64,000 bases of DNA, from positions 2,109,620-2,173,619 of the forward strand of contig VXAI01000082.1 in assembly GCA_013399305.1 (NCBI GenBank). The letters run 5' to 3'. This stretch comes from Rostratula benghalensis. Taxonomy: Eukaryota > Chordata > Aves > Charadriiformes > Rostratulidae. This document shows, one piece after another, positions 1-13,678 of the stretch (position 1 is the first letter of the stretch; the number at the start of each line of letters is the position of its first letter). Made by a program: the position numbers and the translations under genes. The notes under the pieces are model-generated. The model made no database searches, was not told where the DNA came from, and was given only the letters and a program-made list of their open reading frames with translations.

Positions 1-1302
1 ATATTTCATTCTTTCTTTTTTTGTATAGATGCTTGAATTACTAGAAGTTATTTTTGCCTGTTTTTGCTAACTGCTGTAAAAGTAATAAGGGGGTGAAAAG
101 CACCAAGTGCAGACCCCTATATTTGAGATTTTTACCTTTTTGACAGCTGAGGAGATGTTGAATGGAACATCATATTCCTTATTGTAAAAGTAGGATCATA
201 ATTATAAAGCTAGCTGCATTCATTAGGCATAGCTGCTTTAAACGCAAGAGTCTCTTCATCTCATCTTAATCATTATATTACAAAGTAGGCATTGCTGTCT
301 GCCTAGTGGCATGTCTTGCAAAAGAACGAGAGAGTTTTTGAAGGCAAAAAGAAGAAGGGGGCCAATTATCGGCTTCTGCTTCCCTGCCACCTGCCAGCGC
401 TTTCCTTTTAATTAATGATCTGATGGCACTGGTCAATATAATAAGAAATGCTTGTACAGTTGGGGTCAGAAAATTCAGGCTTTGATCTTCTTCAACTTTC
501 TGAAACATTTATTTGTTTTCTCTAAATTATTTCAGTTTTATTTTAATCTCTTCTATCCTGCTGAGGGCTGCGTGAATGAAAACCTATACTGTTTGTCATT
601 TGCTTTGGCAGAGCAAAGACTGCTTACTTAGAATTCTATTTGTAAATTAAACTGCAAACCCAGTTTGTCATAAAAGACATCTGATCCTTTTGAAATGACG
701 AAAACTGTCTTTTGTCTGTAAAGGATGATAAATTAAGTGCCAGTTCTTTCTGGACTTTGATCTTCCAGAAGGTGTCGTGTCCCCCCTCTTCCCAACCCCC
801 TCACCCACTCCCTTTTTTTTTTTTCTTATTGCCTATAGGGGAACATACTCTGTATATAATTTTTAAATAGTCACAGAATTCACTTACTTTGTTTTTCCCA
901 GTAGAGCTCTAAAAGAGTATCATTGTGAAACCACTGTTTTGATTATTTAGTTATAGATGCTTAAGCTATCACAAATGGTTGTCAGCACAAAGAATTTCAT
1001 ATCAAAATGTGAAATCAAAGAGTTACATTTTCTGTAATTGTAAATCATAAACTGTCTTAATTGAAGTAAGGCATATTATGACTTACCATGACATCCTATG
1101 TCTTTTTTTTTTTGTTGGTAATTTGTATATATATTGTTATAATAGAAATCAAACTCTTGATGATTATAATAATGTAAGTTCCCTTTGATTTTAATGATGT
1201 TAAAATCTAAACTTTTTATAGATCATCTGGTCAGTCTTTGGACTCAGTATCAATATCAGAAAATTGTTCTGATGTTTTGTGATTTTATGTTAGTGCATGA
1301 AA

Positions 1303-1306
<4 letters not shown>

Positions 1307-1339
<33 letters not shown>
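1307..1339. repeat. (AC)n microsatellite
   Basis: An uninterrupted run of about 16 AC units lies in the upstream DENND1B intron and is likely length-polymorphic. Confidence 0.97.
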
Positions 1340-1342
<3 letters not shown>

Positions 1343-4300
1343 GTATTTCCAGTAATTTTGACTGTAGTCTGTTGTTGTAGAGTATTACTAGTTAAGTAAA
1401 AAATTAGTCATTTTTTGGTGTGTCAGTAATTTTAACTGACCTTTGATTCCATGAATAAGGTTGAGGTTATAATGTCATGGAGGTACATACTTCTTGTCAA
1501 ATAATAGCTAGAATTGAGAATTAGGCATCGTATTCTGTAAGACGCTGCTTTTGTAGCTGGGGGTCCTTTGAACAGGAAAAATGGATATTTCTGCAATGAG
1601 AGTGACTTCTCATGTATCTTATAGATGCATAGCAAAATGGTATCTAAATCAGTAGGCTAACGTGAAGAAAATAGGGATACAGATCTTCATACCTTTAGAA
1701 GCGTATTCCCCCCAGGACATGTGCGTTTTACTATTATTAATGTTAATGAAAGTTATCCAAGTGTATAGACTATGCAGAAAGGCTAAAATATTTCATTCCA
1801 CATGTAATACAGAACAAAACAGAACAACTATGTTTTATGCAAAATGTAATTGCAGAATTTGAGGATTTTATAATGAAGCTTTTAATTTGAATATTCCCAC
1901 TTCTTCCTCTACTTCAATCTGTAAAGCACTTTAATGAAAACAATTTAATGGAAAACATACACACTTATAGTTGGAAAATGTGGTAACAAAAGGCGCAGAC
2001 AATGTCCGTGCTTGGCTCATAAAATGACAAGATGCTTGTCTGCCTTTTGCATTCGTGAGGGACAGTGCAACTGCTAACATCTTGGTGAAAAAGTGTAAGA
2101 TGTAGGATTGCAGACTCAAAATAGTGATTTAAACTTAGCACATTAAAGAAAATGTCAAAGATTCGTATGTGAAGCATTTTAACCTAAATAAATTAACCTC
2201 ATAAGCATACTTACAAAGGTACTAAAACTTCTGATGAAAAAAAATATAATGAATACCTCTCATTAAGGGTGTTAATATAGAATGAAGAACGGGAAATACA
2301 AAAGACGCTGTAGTCTTACTATCCCTTTTCAAAAATTGATTCCAGGTTGGTTAACAGCCTAACAAAAAAAATGCAGCATTTTCAAAGAGTTTTCCAAAAC
2401 TGTTTCTTGTGTCCGAAGGAAATGGACTAATTATTTTCTTGATCAATAGGACCGATGATGTCCTTACAGCATAGGTATTTAAGTTTATCCATGTATAAGT
2501 AACATGTCGATTAAAATGCTCTGATTGTGATATTTTTTTTTCCACGATAAATTTAAGATTGAAAATGCATTATTATATGGCATTGTCTAATAAATTGTAT
2601 AATAAATTAACTGAGATTTAAAGGCATTTTTAAATCATTCACTTAAGCATTTAAATTATAGTTACAGGCTAGGTGACTCTATGCATGTGAACTCTATTAT
2701 TCTGTCAGACTGACCAGTGGTCTTGACTGCGCAAAGGTCAGTGGTCACAGTTGTCCTGAATTACCAGTCCTTTTTTCATGCAGACCCTCTGCTGCGTTGC
2801 ATGCTGTAATCTTCTTAATGGCTTCATTCCAATATTCACACATAATATTTTAGATTTATTGACTGTTAGAAATACTACCATGCCAGTAGCAGTTCCGCTA
2901 CTCCTAAGGTATTTAAAATTGGAAAAATAAATCAGGGCAAGACTTTCAGGAATCCTTTGTTTTCTTAGATGGGGGAAAAGCTCCCTCTTTTTCCTCTATT
3001 CTGACAAGAACACTTGTTTTTGAATTTCATCATTTCACTGTGAATTTGTCTATTATTTTTTTTAATTTAAAAAAATTAAAATCAGTAGCCACTTCTGTGG
3101 AAGTAAATCTTCTAGTACAATAATTAGATCACCACTTCAATAGTGTTAGACAAAGAACATTTGTGATGAATGTAAATTAGTGGAGACCATAGACACAAAT
3201 TTATAAACTTTGGGCCTGATCCTGCAATATCTACTTGTAGTTAACTGCCAAAAAGACTACTCCTTTGCTTCAAATTGAACACTTTCAGAAAAAGCTTGGA
3301 GAACTGAGGACATCACGTTTAGCAGCCAAGTCTCGCTGACTTCTCCATAGACTAAGCAGAGCTTTTATAAATATGATCTTCAGAAAACAATAGGACTTAT
3401 CAGTATCTAGCATCTTCTGTGGTCATTAAATTGTTAACCATAAAATCTATAGAGCTGTTGAAAGATGCGTAGCCTTTGTAGCATGTGGTGCCTACACACT
3501 ATGATGCAATGCAGACTCTAAATGGGTTTTTATAGTTTTAGTTTTGAGATTCTTAAAGTCACAGGATTTTAAAACTGTAAATTGTACACATGAACATTAA
3601 TGTTCTAAAAGCAGCATTTGAGAAGTGAGCTGTAATTCACATCGAAAACCGAGCAGTTACTTTATAAAACAATAACTGGAAGTGCAAATTATTTCTGAAA
3701 ATACCATGATTAATAGTATAACGAAGTTATGGTCAATGTGTAACAGTGCAACTAAAAGGATTTTTTGTAAAATTTACATATCATAATTTATTAAGTTTTC
3801 CCATCAGAAAATAGCCAAAAATATTACTAATGTATTTTAGAAACTAAGAGCAGTCAGCAGTGTTTTCAGTGTTATGAAGCAACTATTTATTTTGAATAAA
3901 CTCTTAAAATTGAGATTCTCTTGAACCTTGATATAATTTAAGAACCTAGAACATGAGATTGAAAAATACAGCTAGTTTTGAAAGGATTTTCATTTAAGTA
4001 GCTTTTCTCATCTAAGCAAGTGTTTGTGATTAAATGCTGGAGGGCTGAGATGCCTCTGTGTGGGTAGACAGTATCAAATGTGTAGGAGCCCTTTCATTGG
4101 CGATACTGATTTAAATAATTTTGGATTCCATTTAGTGGTTTTGTTTCTCTTCTTTGCCACATTCTCTCACTTCCTCACTGCCTTCTTTTATGGTAACGTG
4201 ATCTGATGGGGAACACAAAAATATAGTTTACAGAATAGCAACTGTTACTGATACCAGATAAATACCTGGTTATCTTTTTTTCCTGAGATCTAGCAGTAAT

Positions 4301-4962
4301 TCCTAGTGCATGGTTCTGCATTTCTCAGGCAACAAATGTTTTAATACTTCCATAAGTTCTTAAATTTATATCTGTGCTTAAATTTTTGCAGGAGCAAACA
4401 CTTTGATTAATAGTTAAATCATTTTATTAATTTAGTTTTTAACTTTATGTGCAGTTCTATTCTTCCACTCATGTGAATATTGAAGAGATATTAGTCATGC
4501 TTTGTTTCTGATTAGGAACTTGTATTTTAGGAATCTTAAAGGGACACAGGGTGACTATTTTAAAAATTAATATTTTTTTTTAATGACCAGCACAATATGT
4601 TTCTACATTTTAGATATACTTACTTACATGTTAAAAAAAATAAATCACATATCAATCTCATGACTTTCTACATCTTATAAAAAATATTCAATTGATTTAA
4701 ACCTTCCTGAAGCTGAGTCCTCTTCATTTAACTACCAATGAAGTCACCTTCCTATCCTATGAGAAGCCGTTGCTAGGAGAAGATAAAACCAGTTTGCTTC
4801 TAGTGTAAATTAATAATTCCATTTCTGAAACAGATCACTAGTGTCTTCCAGAAATAAATTTCAACAGCATTCTAACCCCTGTCATTGGTTTGTTTGCAGT
4901 TATTTATTTTTAAACTTTAAGACTTGCAAGAAGGGTAGAAAAAATGGTTGGCATTCTTAATC

Positions 4963-4995
4963 ATAGATAGATAGATAGGTAGGTAGATAGATAGA
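4963..4995. repeat. GATA/GGTA tetranucleotide repeat
   Basis: A short run of ATAG units is interrupted by AGGT variants, giving an imperfect tetranucleotide microsatellite. Confidence 0.93.
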
Positions 4996-6244
4996 AGGAT
5001 TAAAGCATATATGAGGAAAAGATTTCGATAAAAATGCTGCTTGGTATTTTTGTAGTTTTGTGCCAGAACTGTGGATTTTCTTTGAAATTTTAAGAGCTAT
5101 TACTGATGTCACCCAACAGGGTTTCACACTTCCCTGGTTTTAGGTCCATGGATCTAAGCAATCACAATCCTGCTCTGCACCAAGTCCTTCTGAGTAGTTC
5201 AAAGGACACGGTCTCTTATCTGTACCTACTGCATTGACTGTAGTAACTACTGTATCATGCTACCTTTGATTAAACTGTGGAACTGGGAGAATTTGCCAGC
5301 ACCCTACCCAAATGTGCAGCTTGTATTTGCCATCACTCGGTGGTGGGATAAGCCCTGAGAACGTGCTGCTCCTCTGCATGTATATTTGCTGACCTCAGCT
5401 TGAAGGAAGCCTAGGCAGGTCTCAAGGTGCTTCAGGAGTGCTTCAGCCAGGACTCCAGTTGTAATGATTGGGAAATCGAGGTGGTTGGTGTACATGATCT
5501 CTGCAGGCTTTTTCTGAAGAGCACTGTGCTACTAGTACTTCTGCAGAATTACTTGAGAGCTCTTCCTGCCTTTTAACGTAGTCCCCTGAGAGAAGCAGAA
5601 ATTGGAGAACTTTCTTTGAATTCCAGCATATTCTTTTTGAGGCTAGAACTCCCTCCAGGATGACAGCACAAAAAATGCGCATCTGACTTACATGTTTTTG
5701 TGCTGGAGAACCCTCCTTCAAATTGCCAGCCCGTGGGATGTTCTTAATATTGTTGAGCTAATAGTACCAAGACTACAGTGAAGAGGGAGATTTGTTGCTT
5801 TCTGTTGTTCTTTCTAACATGCTTTTGCCTGAAGCATCCTGTTTATCAATTCGTGTTGGAGTACATAGGGCCTGCCAGAACTGAGAAAATCAGAAAATAC
5901 CATTTTCCTTCACATCCCCCTCTTGTCTTCCTCACCCCTTTTTTCTCTGACCCTGTCTTATTGTCTGGCATTATTTTCCCAAACTCACAAGATATAATTT
6001 AGAAGAGTGTAGATGTAAAAGAATGTAGAGAATTTTCCACCTGTTCTATCTCTTATATTTAGAAGATGCTTTGTCTGTCATGACAATGCTTTAACCTTGC
6101 CAGTTCTTTTTTGACTTCATGTTACTACTTTTGGTTTAGTGAAATTGAGCTAAGGTTGATGGGTGCATTTCCCTTACACATTATGTTATTATTATATATA
6201 TATATTATAAATTTATATTTCCCCTGGAATGAAATAAACAATAC

Positions 6245-6335
6245 AGGGGAAAAAAACCAAAACAAATCAACAACAACAAAAACCCCCAAAGCAAAAAAAC
6301 CCTAAACAAACAAAAAAAACTCTCCCAAACCAAAA
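6245..6335. repeat. A-rich AAAC-type low-complexity tract
   Basis: The tract is made almost only of A and C on the plus strand (aaacc, aacaac, aaacaa words). It resembles a decayed A-tail or simple repeat. A similar tract lies at 54573-54630. Confidence 0.85.
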
Positions 6336-8178
6336 CTTGCATTAATTTTTTTTTTTTTCAACCTTGAACTGCTTAACTAATTTTTGTTCTCAGACTTGTA
6401 CTTTTTTTTTTTTTCTTTTGAGGGAAAAGCGTAAATGAGCCTTGGTGTATGCTTTCCATGGGCTAAACGAATCAGGCTCTAAACTTTTATCTAGATCTAT
6501 GGAGCTTGGATATAAATTGAAAAGATCACAGCTATGGGGAAAAGACCTATACTGTAAAGGCCTTTCTGCATAGATTATGAACATCATAACTCAATAATTT
6601 TTTTTTTCAAAACTATAGTTATAATTGGACCCAATGGGGGTCTCTCTCTTTGATCAGATCACAGTAACTGTGACTTTACACTGGAAAATGTCACTACTGT
6701 GAAGGTTTATCACCTGTAGAGCTGGTCTTTTCTCTGATGCCATGTTCAGTTCTCATTAGCATTATTCAAAGTTTAGTTGTTAATTAGGTTGACACTTCAA
6801 TTACAATCATCATCGACAAGAGCAGTCAGGACTTCTTGCATAAAGAAACAAAAAGACACTCATTCTTGCATATATTTCTATAAGAATGAAAGCTGGCGTG
6901 GGGATCGTTTGTTTATAGTGCTCTGTTTAAAGAATAACTCTAAATGTTACTTTGTACGGGTTTTAATGACTTAGATATTGCTTTAGTGTATATCTATTAC
7001 AATACAAAGAGAACAAGAAAACGACAGCAATAACGCTGATAGAGGAATGTACAAACACAATTGTGGTACCACCGCTCACTCAGCAGACCGGGATGCCCCA
7101 GCCCAACCCCAGGCAGGACTTCCTGCCCCCTCCCTGGCCAGCTCCATCTGGAGACTGGGCATGGCACAGGGTGGAATACCTGTGTCCCTGCCAGAGCCTG
7201 AGGAGAATTAACCCTCTCCCTGCTGGAACCATGACATGGGTATATTGCAATCCAACAGGATATAAAAACATGTCTTTAGCGTAACTGGAGTTGACTTACT
7301 TTTCCAGATATCTGACATGTTGAAACTGAGGAGACTATACACTTTAACTGGATGTAATTCTACATTGCTTTGAAGAATTTTGTACTAATTATATGATTTT
7401 TATCCAAAGCATTTCCAAGTAAGCATCACCTAAATTAGTATTTCTATTTTTTTCAATTCTGCATAATCAGTGATTGCTGTTTGCCAAGTAAGAAAAGACC
7501 TCATTTAAGAAACCCGAAGTTAAGCATTGAAATAAGAATTATTTTTTTTAAAAAAAACTACAGGTGTTCATAAGTATTATTCTTATTTGTTTCCCCTTTC
7601 CTATGTTCTATGATAATTCTAAAATTCTAAAGACAATGTATCACTGAATTTACACAAACTTTTCTCAACTATTTGACAGTGGTAACAGCTACTCCCATGA
7701 CGCATGTGAAATGATAAAAGATAGTCGTTCCACTTAAAAAAAATAATTAAAAATCCCTAAAACTGAATGGTAAGTTACCATTAAGCGTCCTTAAAAATAA
7801 GCCTTCATAGCAGAAATAAAAAATATCCAACTGTCTTCATTCAAAACAAGTAGGTACATGTTGTGATTGAGAAAGAAATCTGCAGAAAAGTAGCTCACAA
7901 GCAGCATACTTTAAAATAATTAAGCTTATTTATGTCAAGAGGCCTTGGGAAAAAAGAGAGCATAAACCAATTTGCATTAGCACTCTACCATCATCCCCTG
8001 CTTTCATTTCAATTAACAGACCAGCAGGTGCTCTTTGCAGTTAAAAAGATAAGCTATCAAGGAGGAGGATGAATTTTTGGCTGACCTGTAGACACCATGG
8101 TTTGCCTGCTGATTGGGTTCATACCTCGCTGTACCAATTTCTGAGGTGTTAATTTAACTGTTCCACTCTGTCATACAG

Positions 8179-8304
8179 GTCTCGGCCTTGAAAAATAAAC
8201 TGAAAAAGCAGTCTACAGCTACGGGTGATGGAGTAGCCAAGGCCTTCCTTCGGGCACAGGCAGCACTGTTTGGATCCTACAGAGATGCACTAAGATACAA
8301 ACCA
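8179..8304 (+). CDS. DENND1B: DENND1B coding exon A (start of dDENN)
   Basis: This exon has 126 nt, 42 codons, and phase 0 at both ends. The acceptor is tcatacag and the donor cca|gtaagg. It encodes residues 1-42, starting VSALKNKLKKQSTATGDGV and running through AKAFLRAQAALFGSYRDAL, which is a helix of the downstream DENN (dDENN) subdomain. It is nearly identical to the mammalian DENND1B segment I recall. The exon before it is not in the window, so it opens the visible part of the gene. Confidence 0.97.
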
Positions 8305-11300
8305 GTAAGGCTTCTTCTTTACTACTTTTTTTTTTCCCCCCCCTAAATTTAGAAGAGCACAGTTGCTTTCTTTGTAAGGAAAATGTGAGATGTTTTATCC
8401 CAGTCTGAAACATTTCAGAGAAAATGTTTTAAGTCTTACTCTATGCTAAGGATATGTTGGCAATTTAGAAGACACTAACACCTCCTGATGGTGAGTTGTA
8501 CTGAAAAATAAATACTGATCCAAAGTCAGCTAGCTTTTCACTTTATCACTTCCACAATTTATTTAATATAAAATCAGATTGTATTAATGAAGCTACTTAC
8601 ACACAGCTCACGTGGTTTATTGTGTTGAAGAACTGGAGAGGCTGTGCCTTTCAGAATCCATCAATTTTCACTGTACTGGTCCACAAATTTAGCTGTGTTT
8701 GAGGCCACAAAATTTTTATTTCCTAGCAGAAACCAGATATGAGTCAAACATGCATATCTCATCGTTTATACACTTATCTTGATTCCACTGAGAAGTTAAA
8801 AGAAATAAAAACCTAGTTTTGCTGGCGCTCAGTTTATTAATGTGTTATGGGCTTTCATCCTTTCTATTTTATGGGGAGCGAGGGGGATATATTGAGCCTG
8901 TCAGAGAGAAAATAACTTGTCAGAAACAACTTGGAGATTAATTTCATCTGCCAGTCCAGATTCTTTTCCTATGATATTTGCAAACTACTGATAGCAGTTT
9001 CAATGGATAAAATGCATTGAGATGACATAGGCTGCATCAGATTCCTAGGTTATTGATGTTTGGTCATCTGATGCATTCAGATAAATACTGAGATATGATA
9101 GGAGAAAATAGTCCCTGATGAAGGCACCAAGTTTGTACAACTGGTGGGTGTGTGGGTGCATGTTTATCTGGGGGTAAGGGGCAGCATAGTCTGTGGTAGG
9201 GTAAGGAACTATGTGGTATTCCTTGGTGGAAACGGATAGGATAGTTGTTAATTCCAGATGAGGCCTTTTCCTGGAGAAAGCATTAAAATACATTATGGCA
9301 GGGTCTTCCATCTATTGATATGGTTCTCTTACAGGTAGTCTGTTTTGCTGTGAGTGTTTTACACGCTGGCTGTCTGTGCCACTGACAACAATTGTTACTG
9401 AGGTGAAAAGTAATTCATGCGGAAATGAAGTAATGTTTAAGGGTTTAGTTCATGTATTTCTGTTTAGCAGTTATTAGGTTTTTTATGATATGGAAAGCCA
9501 GTTTGCATACAATATTGAAATGACTGTATCTGTTTTGAAAACTGCTTGAGTTCAATGTGGTGCTAGCTTCATTAAAACAAATAATTCCGGCTGAATAGAT
9601 AGTGGAATTTTATTCCATAGTGCCATTACCTAACATTGCTTCAGGGGGGCTTATCTAATTTGTTCCTTAGTCTAAAGGTGAGGATACTGGACTGTGTCAA
9701 ATCATGGCAGCTTGCCCTAAGAGCTGTTAAGTCAACAAGTGTCTTAATCTACAAGTGATATATGCAGACAGAATGATGTCAGTCTGGTTGATGTCCTTAC
9801 CTCTCTTCTAACCAGAAATAGGCTCCAGTCAGTCCTTTGTTTTGTTAAGTTTGTTAAACTGAATGTGCAAGTTCTTTACAATTCTGCTTAGCATCTCTGT
9901 TGAAATGATCTCATCTCTCTTTTTAACTGATTTCCATTTTATTTCACTTTATCTGTTGGCATATCGGAGATATCTACATTTGCACTGTATTGGAAGTAGC
10001 GCATCACACATCATTTCAACTGGCAAACATTTGTCAGAGTGACCTTTGCAGTCTTTCTTTCTGCATTATTTCTTTTGCCCTTTTTCTTTTTTTTCCACTC
10101 CACTGATTGCAAAGAAGATATTTATGAAACCATTGTGGCCTGGTGGTGGTTTGGTTGTTTTTTGGTTTTTTTTTTTTTTAAATAAAAGATATGTTATTTC
10201 AGAATATCTTAACAGGCAGAAATCTGCTGGCAAATACCAACATATCTTGGACTGGCTTCAACTTTTCCAAAGACAAAGCATATTAAAAAAAAAAAAAAAT
10301 TGTAACTGTTATTTTGAGCTGTGTTCACATTGTTTTAACTAATTTTAGTATTTTACAGAACTTTGTTGTAATATAAATATTTATTAGAAGCTGAGTTTTT
10401 CTGTATTAGTTGAAGCTGAGAGAAGTTGTTCTGTGATTGTTCAACTCAATTTACATCAGCCTTTTGAACTTTGAACTCAGCTTAATGCATTGTGAATTGG
10501 GAAGTTCAAAAAATCAAATCATATCTGACTGTATTAGGTCATTTGTGACGAGTCTCAGAACTTGGGAATAGTTATTGCAAAGAAAATACTACCATTTGTT
10601 TTGGATTCTAGGTGCTAGATCTTAAGGAAATCTGAACCGCAGTTATGAACTTTAATTTACATTCTTTCAGACGTTCAAGCAGTATTCATGTAGAAAATTT
10701 GTAGGGGGTATAATCAAATGAGAATATTTTCTACGTAGATCTGAAATACTTTCTTTATAAATAAGATTGTTGTATTTTCAGAATCAAGAATTGAGGGGTT
10801 TTGGGGTATCATTTTTAGGATTGCAAACATCCTGATGAAAATAAAATAATGTGTTTGGATAGTTATCAATTGCTGGTAAGTTGAAAAATATGTTTAAGTG
10901 AACTATTTTCCTTGCAACAGTGTGTTCTGTGTGATTTTAACTTGAAACATGAAACAACTGTCATTAATATTCACTTTGAGTAAAGAACAGCTTTGATAGT
11001 GTCTGTACTCTTCCAACACTTCTCTTCACTCCAAACCCTGTTCATCACACTGAACACTCATTCTGTGCAACTGTTTGTTTTCAGAATTGGACAGATTCTC
11101 CTCGGTATAGCAATATGTCTTGAACAAACGTCTAGCAATTATTGAAAAAGACTGATTGGTGAAAAGGAAAATGGGAAGCTTCAGGGGTCTTGGGAGGGGG
11201 TTCATGGGACTCTAAAAGACCATATGGAAAATTTGACTACTCTAATGCAGACAACAGATATGACATGTAATAGATAAGTGATTATATTTTTTGTGTAATG

Positions 11301-13511
11301 GTAATAAAAAAATCTTGATCTAAGAAAAGTGGGAATAATTGGGTTTTTTTTCTTATTTAATTAGGATACTGAATTAAAATTGTTATAACTGCTTAAAGTA
11401 TTTTTGTAATATGCTACACTTTACATTAGCAAATACTGCATAAAAGGAGTGGATCTGTAGAGCAAAACAGTACGTGTGCTGCTGAGAATCTGACATTAAC
11501 ACAGTGTGCGTTTCTAGCTTTATTGTGGCTTTTATTTTAGTCTCGTGTTGGACAGTGAATCCCCGAGACTAGCTGGAGCTCATTTTCTGCTTTAGTTTAA
11601 TCCAGAAGGAGTCCAGTTTATGCACAGTAGATGGGAATCATTGAAAAAGTTCTTTATACAGCATCATTTACCATTCCAAAATGTTGGTAGGGAAGAGAAA
11701 AAGAAAATAAAACAGATTTTCATCTTTATTTACCTTATTGTCATTTGATAAATGACCGAAAAATAATCCAGAAAAAAATTGTGGAATAGTATATTAGAAT
11801 GCTTTTGTATATGGTCCTTTTCACATAGAGGACTGTGATCCATTTTGATAGGGTGATGTGCATGGACTTTGAGGGGGTGTGTGGTGTCGTGTAGACCAGC
11901 AGTGTTAGACCTACAGCAGTGGCAAAGGGGCCATTCAGACTGTTTTGCTGGCATATAGAAGGGCAAGTGGTCAGTGCATGGTTGTACTCCCCCGGGCAGC
12001 ACCTGCGATGCGAGCCATTGTGCAATCTGCAACGTCAGTGATCACAAACAGTTTTGATCACAAAAGGCATTGCAATGGTCAGTGTTGTGACATCAGTGCT
12101 TCTTATAGCATGTAAACACATATACATATCCAAATTATGTTTACTTTAGGTGATCACAACTGAGCCTGCAAACTTTTGTTGCTCCTATTTTCTTTAGATT
12201 GTCCTGCATTTGAAAATTCCTTGTGGAATAAGGATTGCACGTTCCATGTTAAAGAATTGCATCCTGCCTTATCAGACAAGCACCACCCCAGTCAAACATT
12301 TTAACTGCACTGTGATGGCTTGAGAAGACAAGCCTTAGACATGTACTCGTGCAAACCTTGCAGATGAAAGCAAAGACTAGTAAATTTTTCCGTTAGTCGT
12401 ATACAGTATGATGAGTTAATAAAACACTATATGATGTAAAGAATTCCTAAACAGGCAGTATTTCCACTGTAACCTATGTCTAGAAAGAGAAAGGTAGGTA
12501 AGAGAAAGAGGAAGGAGCAGACAAATAAATACAAAAATATTTACTGTATTAGAGATTAATTTTAACATCTTTAGGAAAATAAGCAGAGCAGAAAAGCTAT
12601 TTGCTTTTAGGCAGCAAACATAAGGAGGATATATAGGTGTGACTTACATTTTTTTTTTTTTTTGAAAAAAGGATACTTCATCATGGCAAGAGAAGTATAT
12701 TTCCAATGCATTTCAAATAAATCCTCTTACTTTATCACACATCTATTAAAAGAATATGAAATATAAGCAACAATAATTTACTTTCTACCCTTGAAAAATC
12801 AGCTTTTTTCAAGAGTGACCAAACAAAATATTGTCATTGGAAAAAAATCACCCTTTTGTGGAAAAAGTCCCCAAAGATCTTGATGTTACAACAAGAGAAA
12901 TCAACTCAGGATAACTTTGTTTTAAGTCACGATGGTTGTAACATCACTCATCAGAAATTAAGAAATGGAGAGCAAAAGCTAATGGCTTACTTTGGAATGC
13001 TTAGCAGTTGGAATTCATAGTCTCATCAGCACACCGGGGATGCCGAGATAACTTCCAGCTTGAAGATAGCACAACCTGTCAGACTTCACTTTAATTGAAT
13101 GCTAACTGAAGTGCTTTGGGCCAATATTAACACGATTTTAAGTAATGATGTCATCTCTCCAAGAGATACAGGTATTGCATTCAATAAATAATAAAGCAAA
13201 ATAATACAATTTATTTTATATGAGGATAAAATAGGTATTTTAAGATTCAGAATGCACCTGAATAACTTGAGAATGCATAAGTAATGATTACTTATAATTG
13301 AGCTTCAAAATGAAACCTTTTGAGGACAGATGTCTCTTGAAATGGTCATGGACTTGCTTATCTTTCCCCCAAGAGTTGGCATAACAAATACAGAAAGAGA
13401 GTCATGAAATGCCAGAATGTAGTTTGAGTTTAAATCAGACCCACCCTAGGTAGTATCTGTTATTACTATCCATTGTGACTTCCATAAGAATTTAATTTTT
13501 TTATGTTGAAA

Positions 13512-13678
13512 ACCGGCTGCACAGAGAGGTTGTGGAGTCTCCTTCTCTGGAGACATTCAAAACCCATCTGGATGTGTTCCTGTGTGACCTGACCTAGGTG
13601 TTCCTGCTCTGGCAGGGGGATTGGACTGGATGATCTTTCAAGGTCCCTTCCAATCCCTGATAGTCTGTGATTCTGTGA
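13512..13678 (+). mobile_element. CR1 LINE, 3'-end fragment
   Basis: The sequence runs from a GCACAGAGAGGTTGTGGAG-type start through CTGGATGATCTTTCAAGGTC to a terminal GATTCTGTGA, the standard 3' end of avian CR1. About 165 bp remain, so it is a heavily 5'-truncated copy in the gene's orientation inside intron 1. Confidence 0.93.

Larger units (their letters stand above)
1..8178 (+). other. DENND1B upstream intron (3' part)
   Basis: This is noncoding DNA ending at the exon A acceptor. I found no DENND1B exon in it. It holds an (AC)n run, a GATA/GGTA run, an A-rich AAAC-type tract, a moderately GC-rich patch at 5140-5745, a GC-rich patch at 7063-7255 and a possible old repeat around 3211. The remainder is AT-rich with no recognisable feature. 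Confidence 0.85.

Noticed and set aside
8440..8490. Exon-like 22-nt segment before gtgagt at 8491 in intron 1
   Set aside because: It breaks the reading frame between exons A and B and the acceptor is weak.
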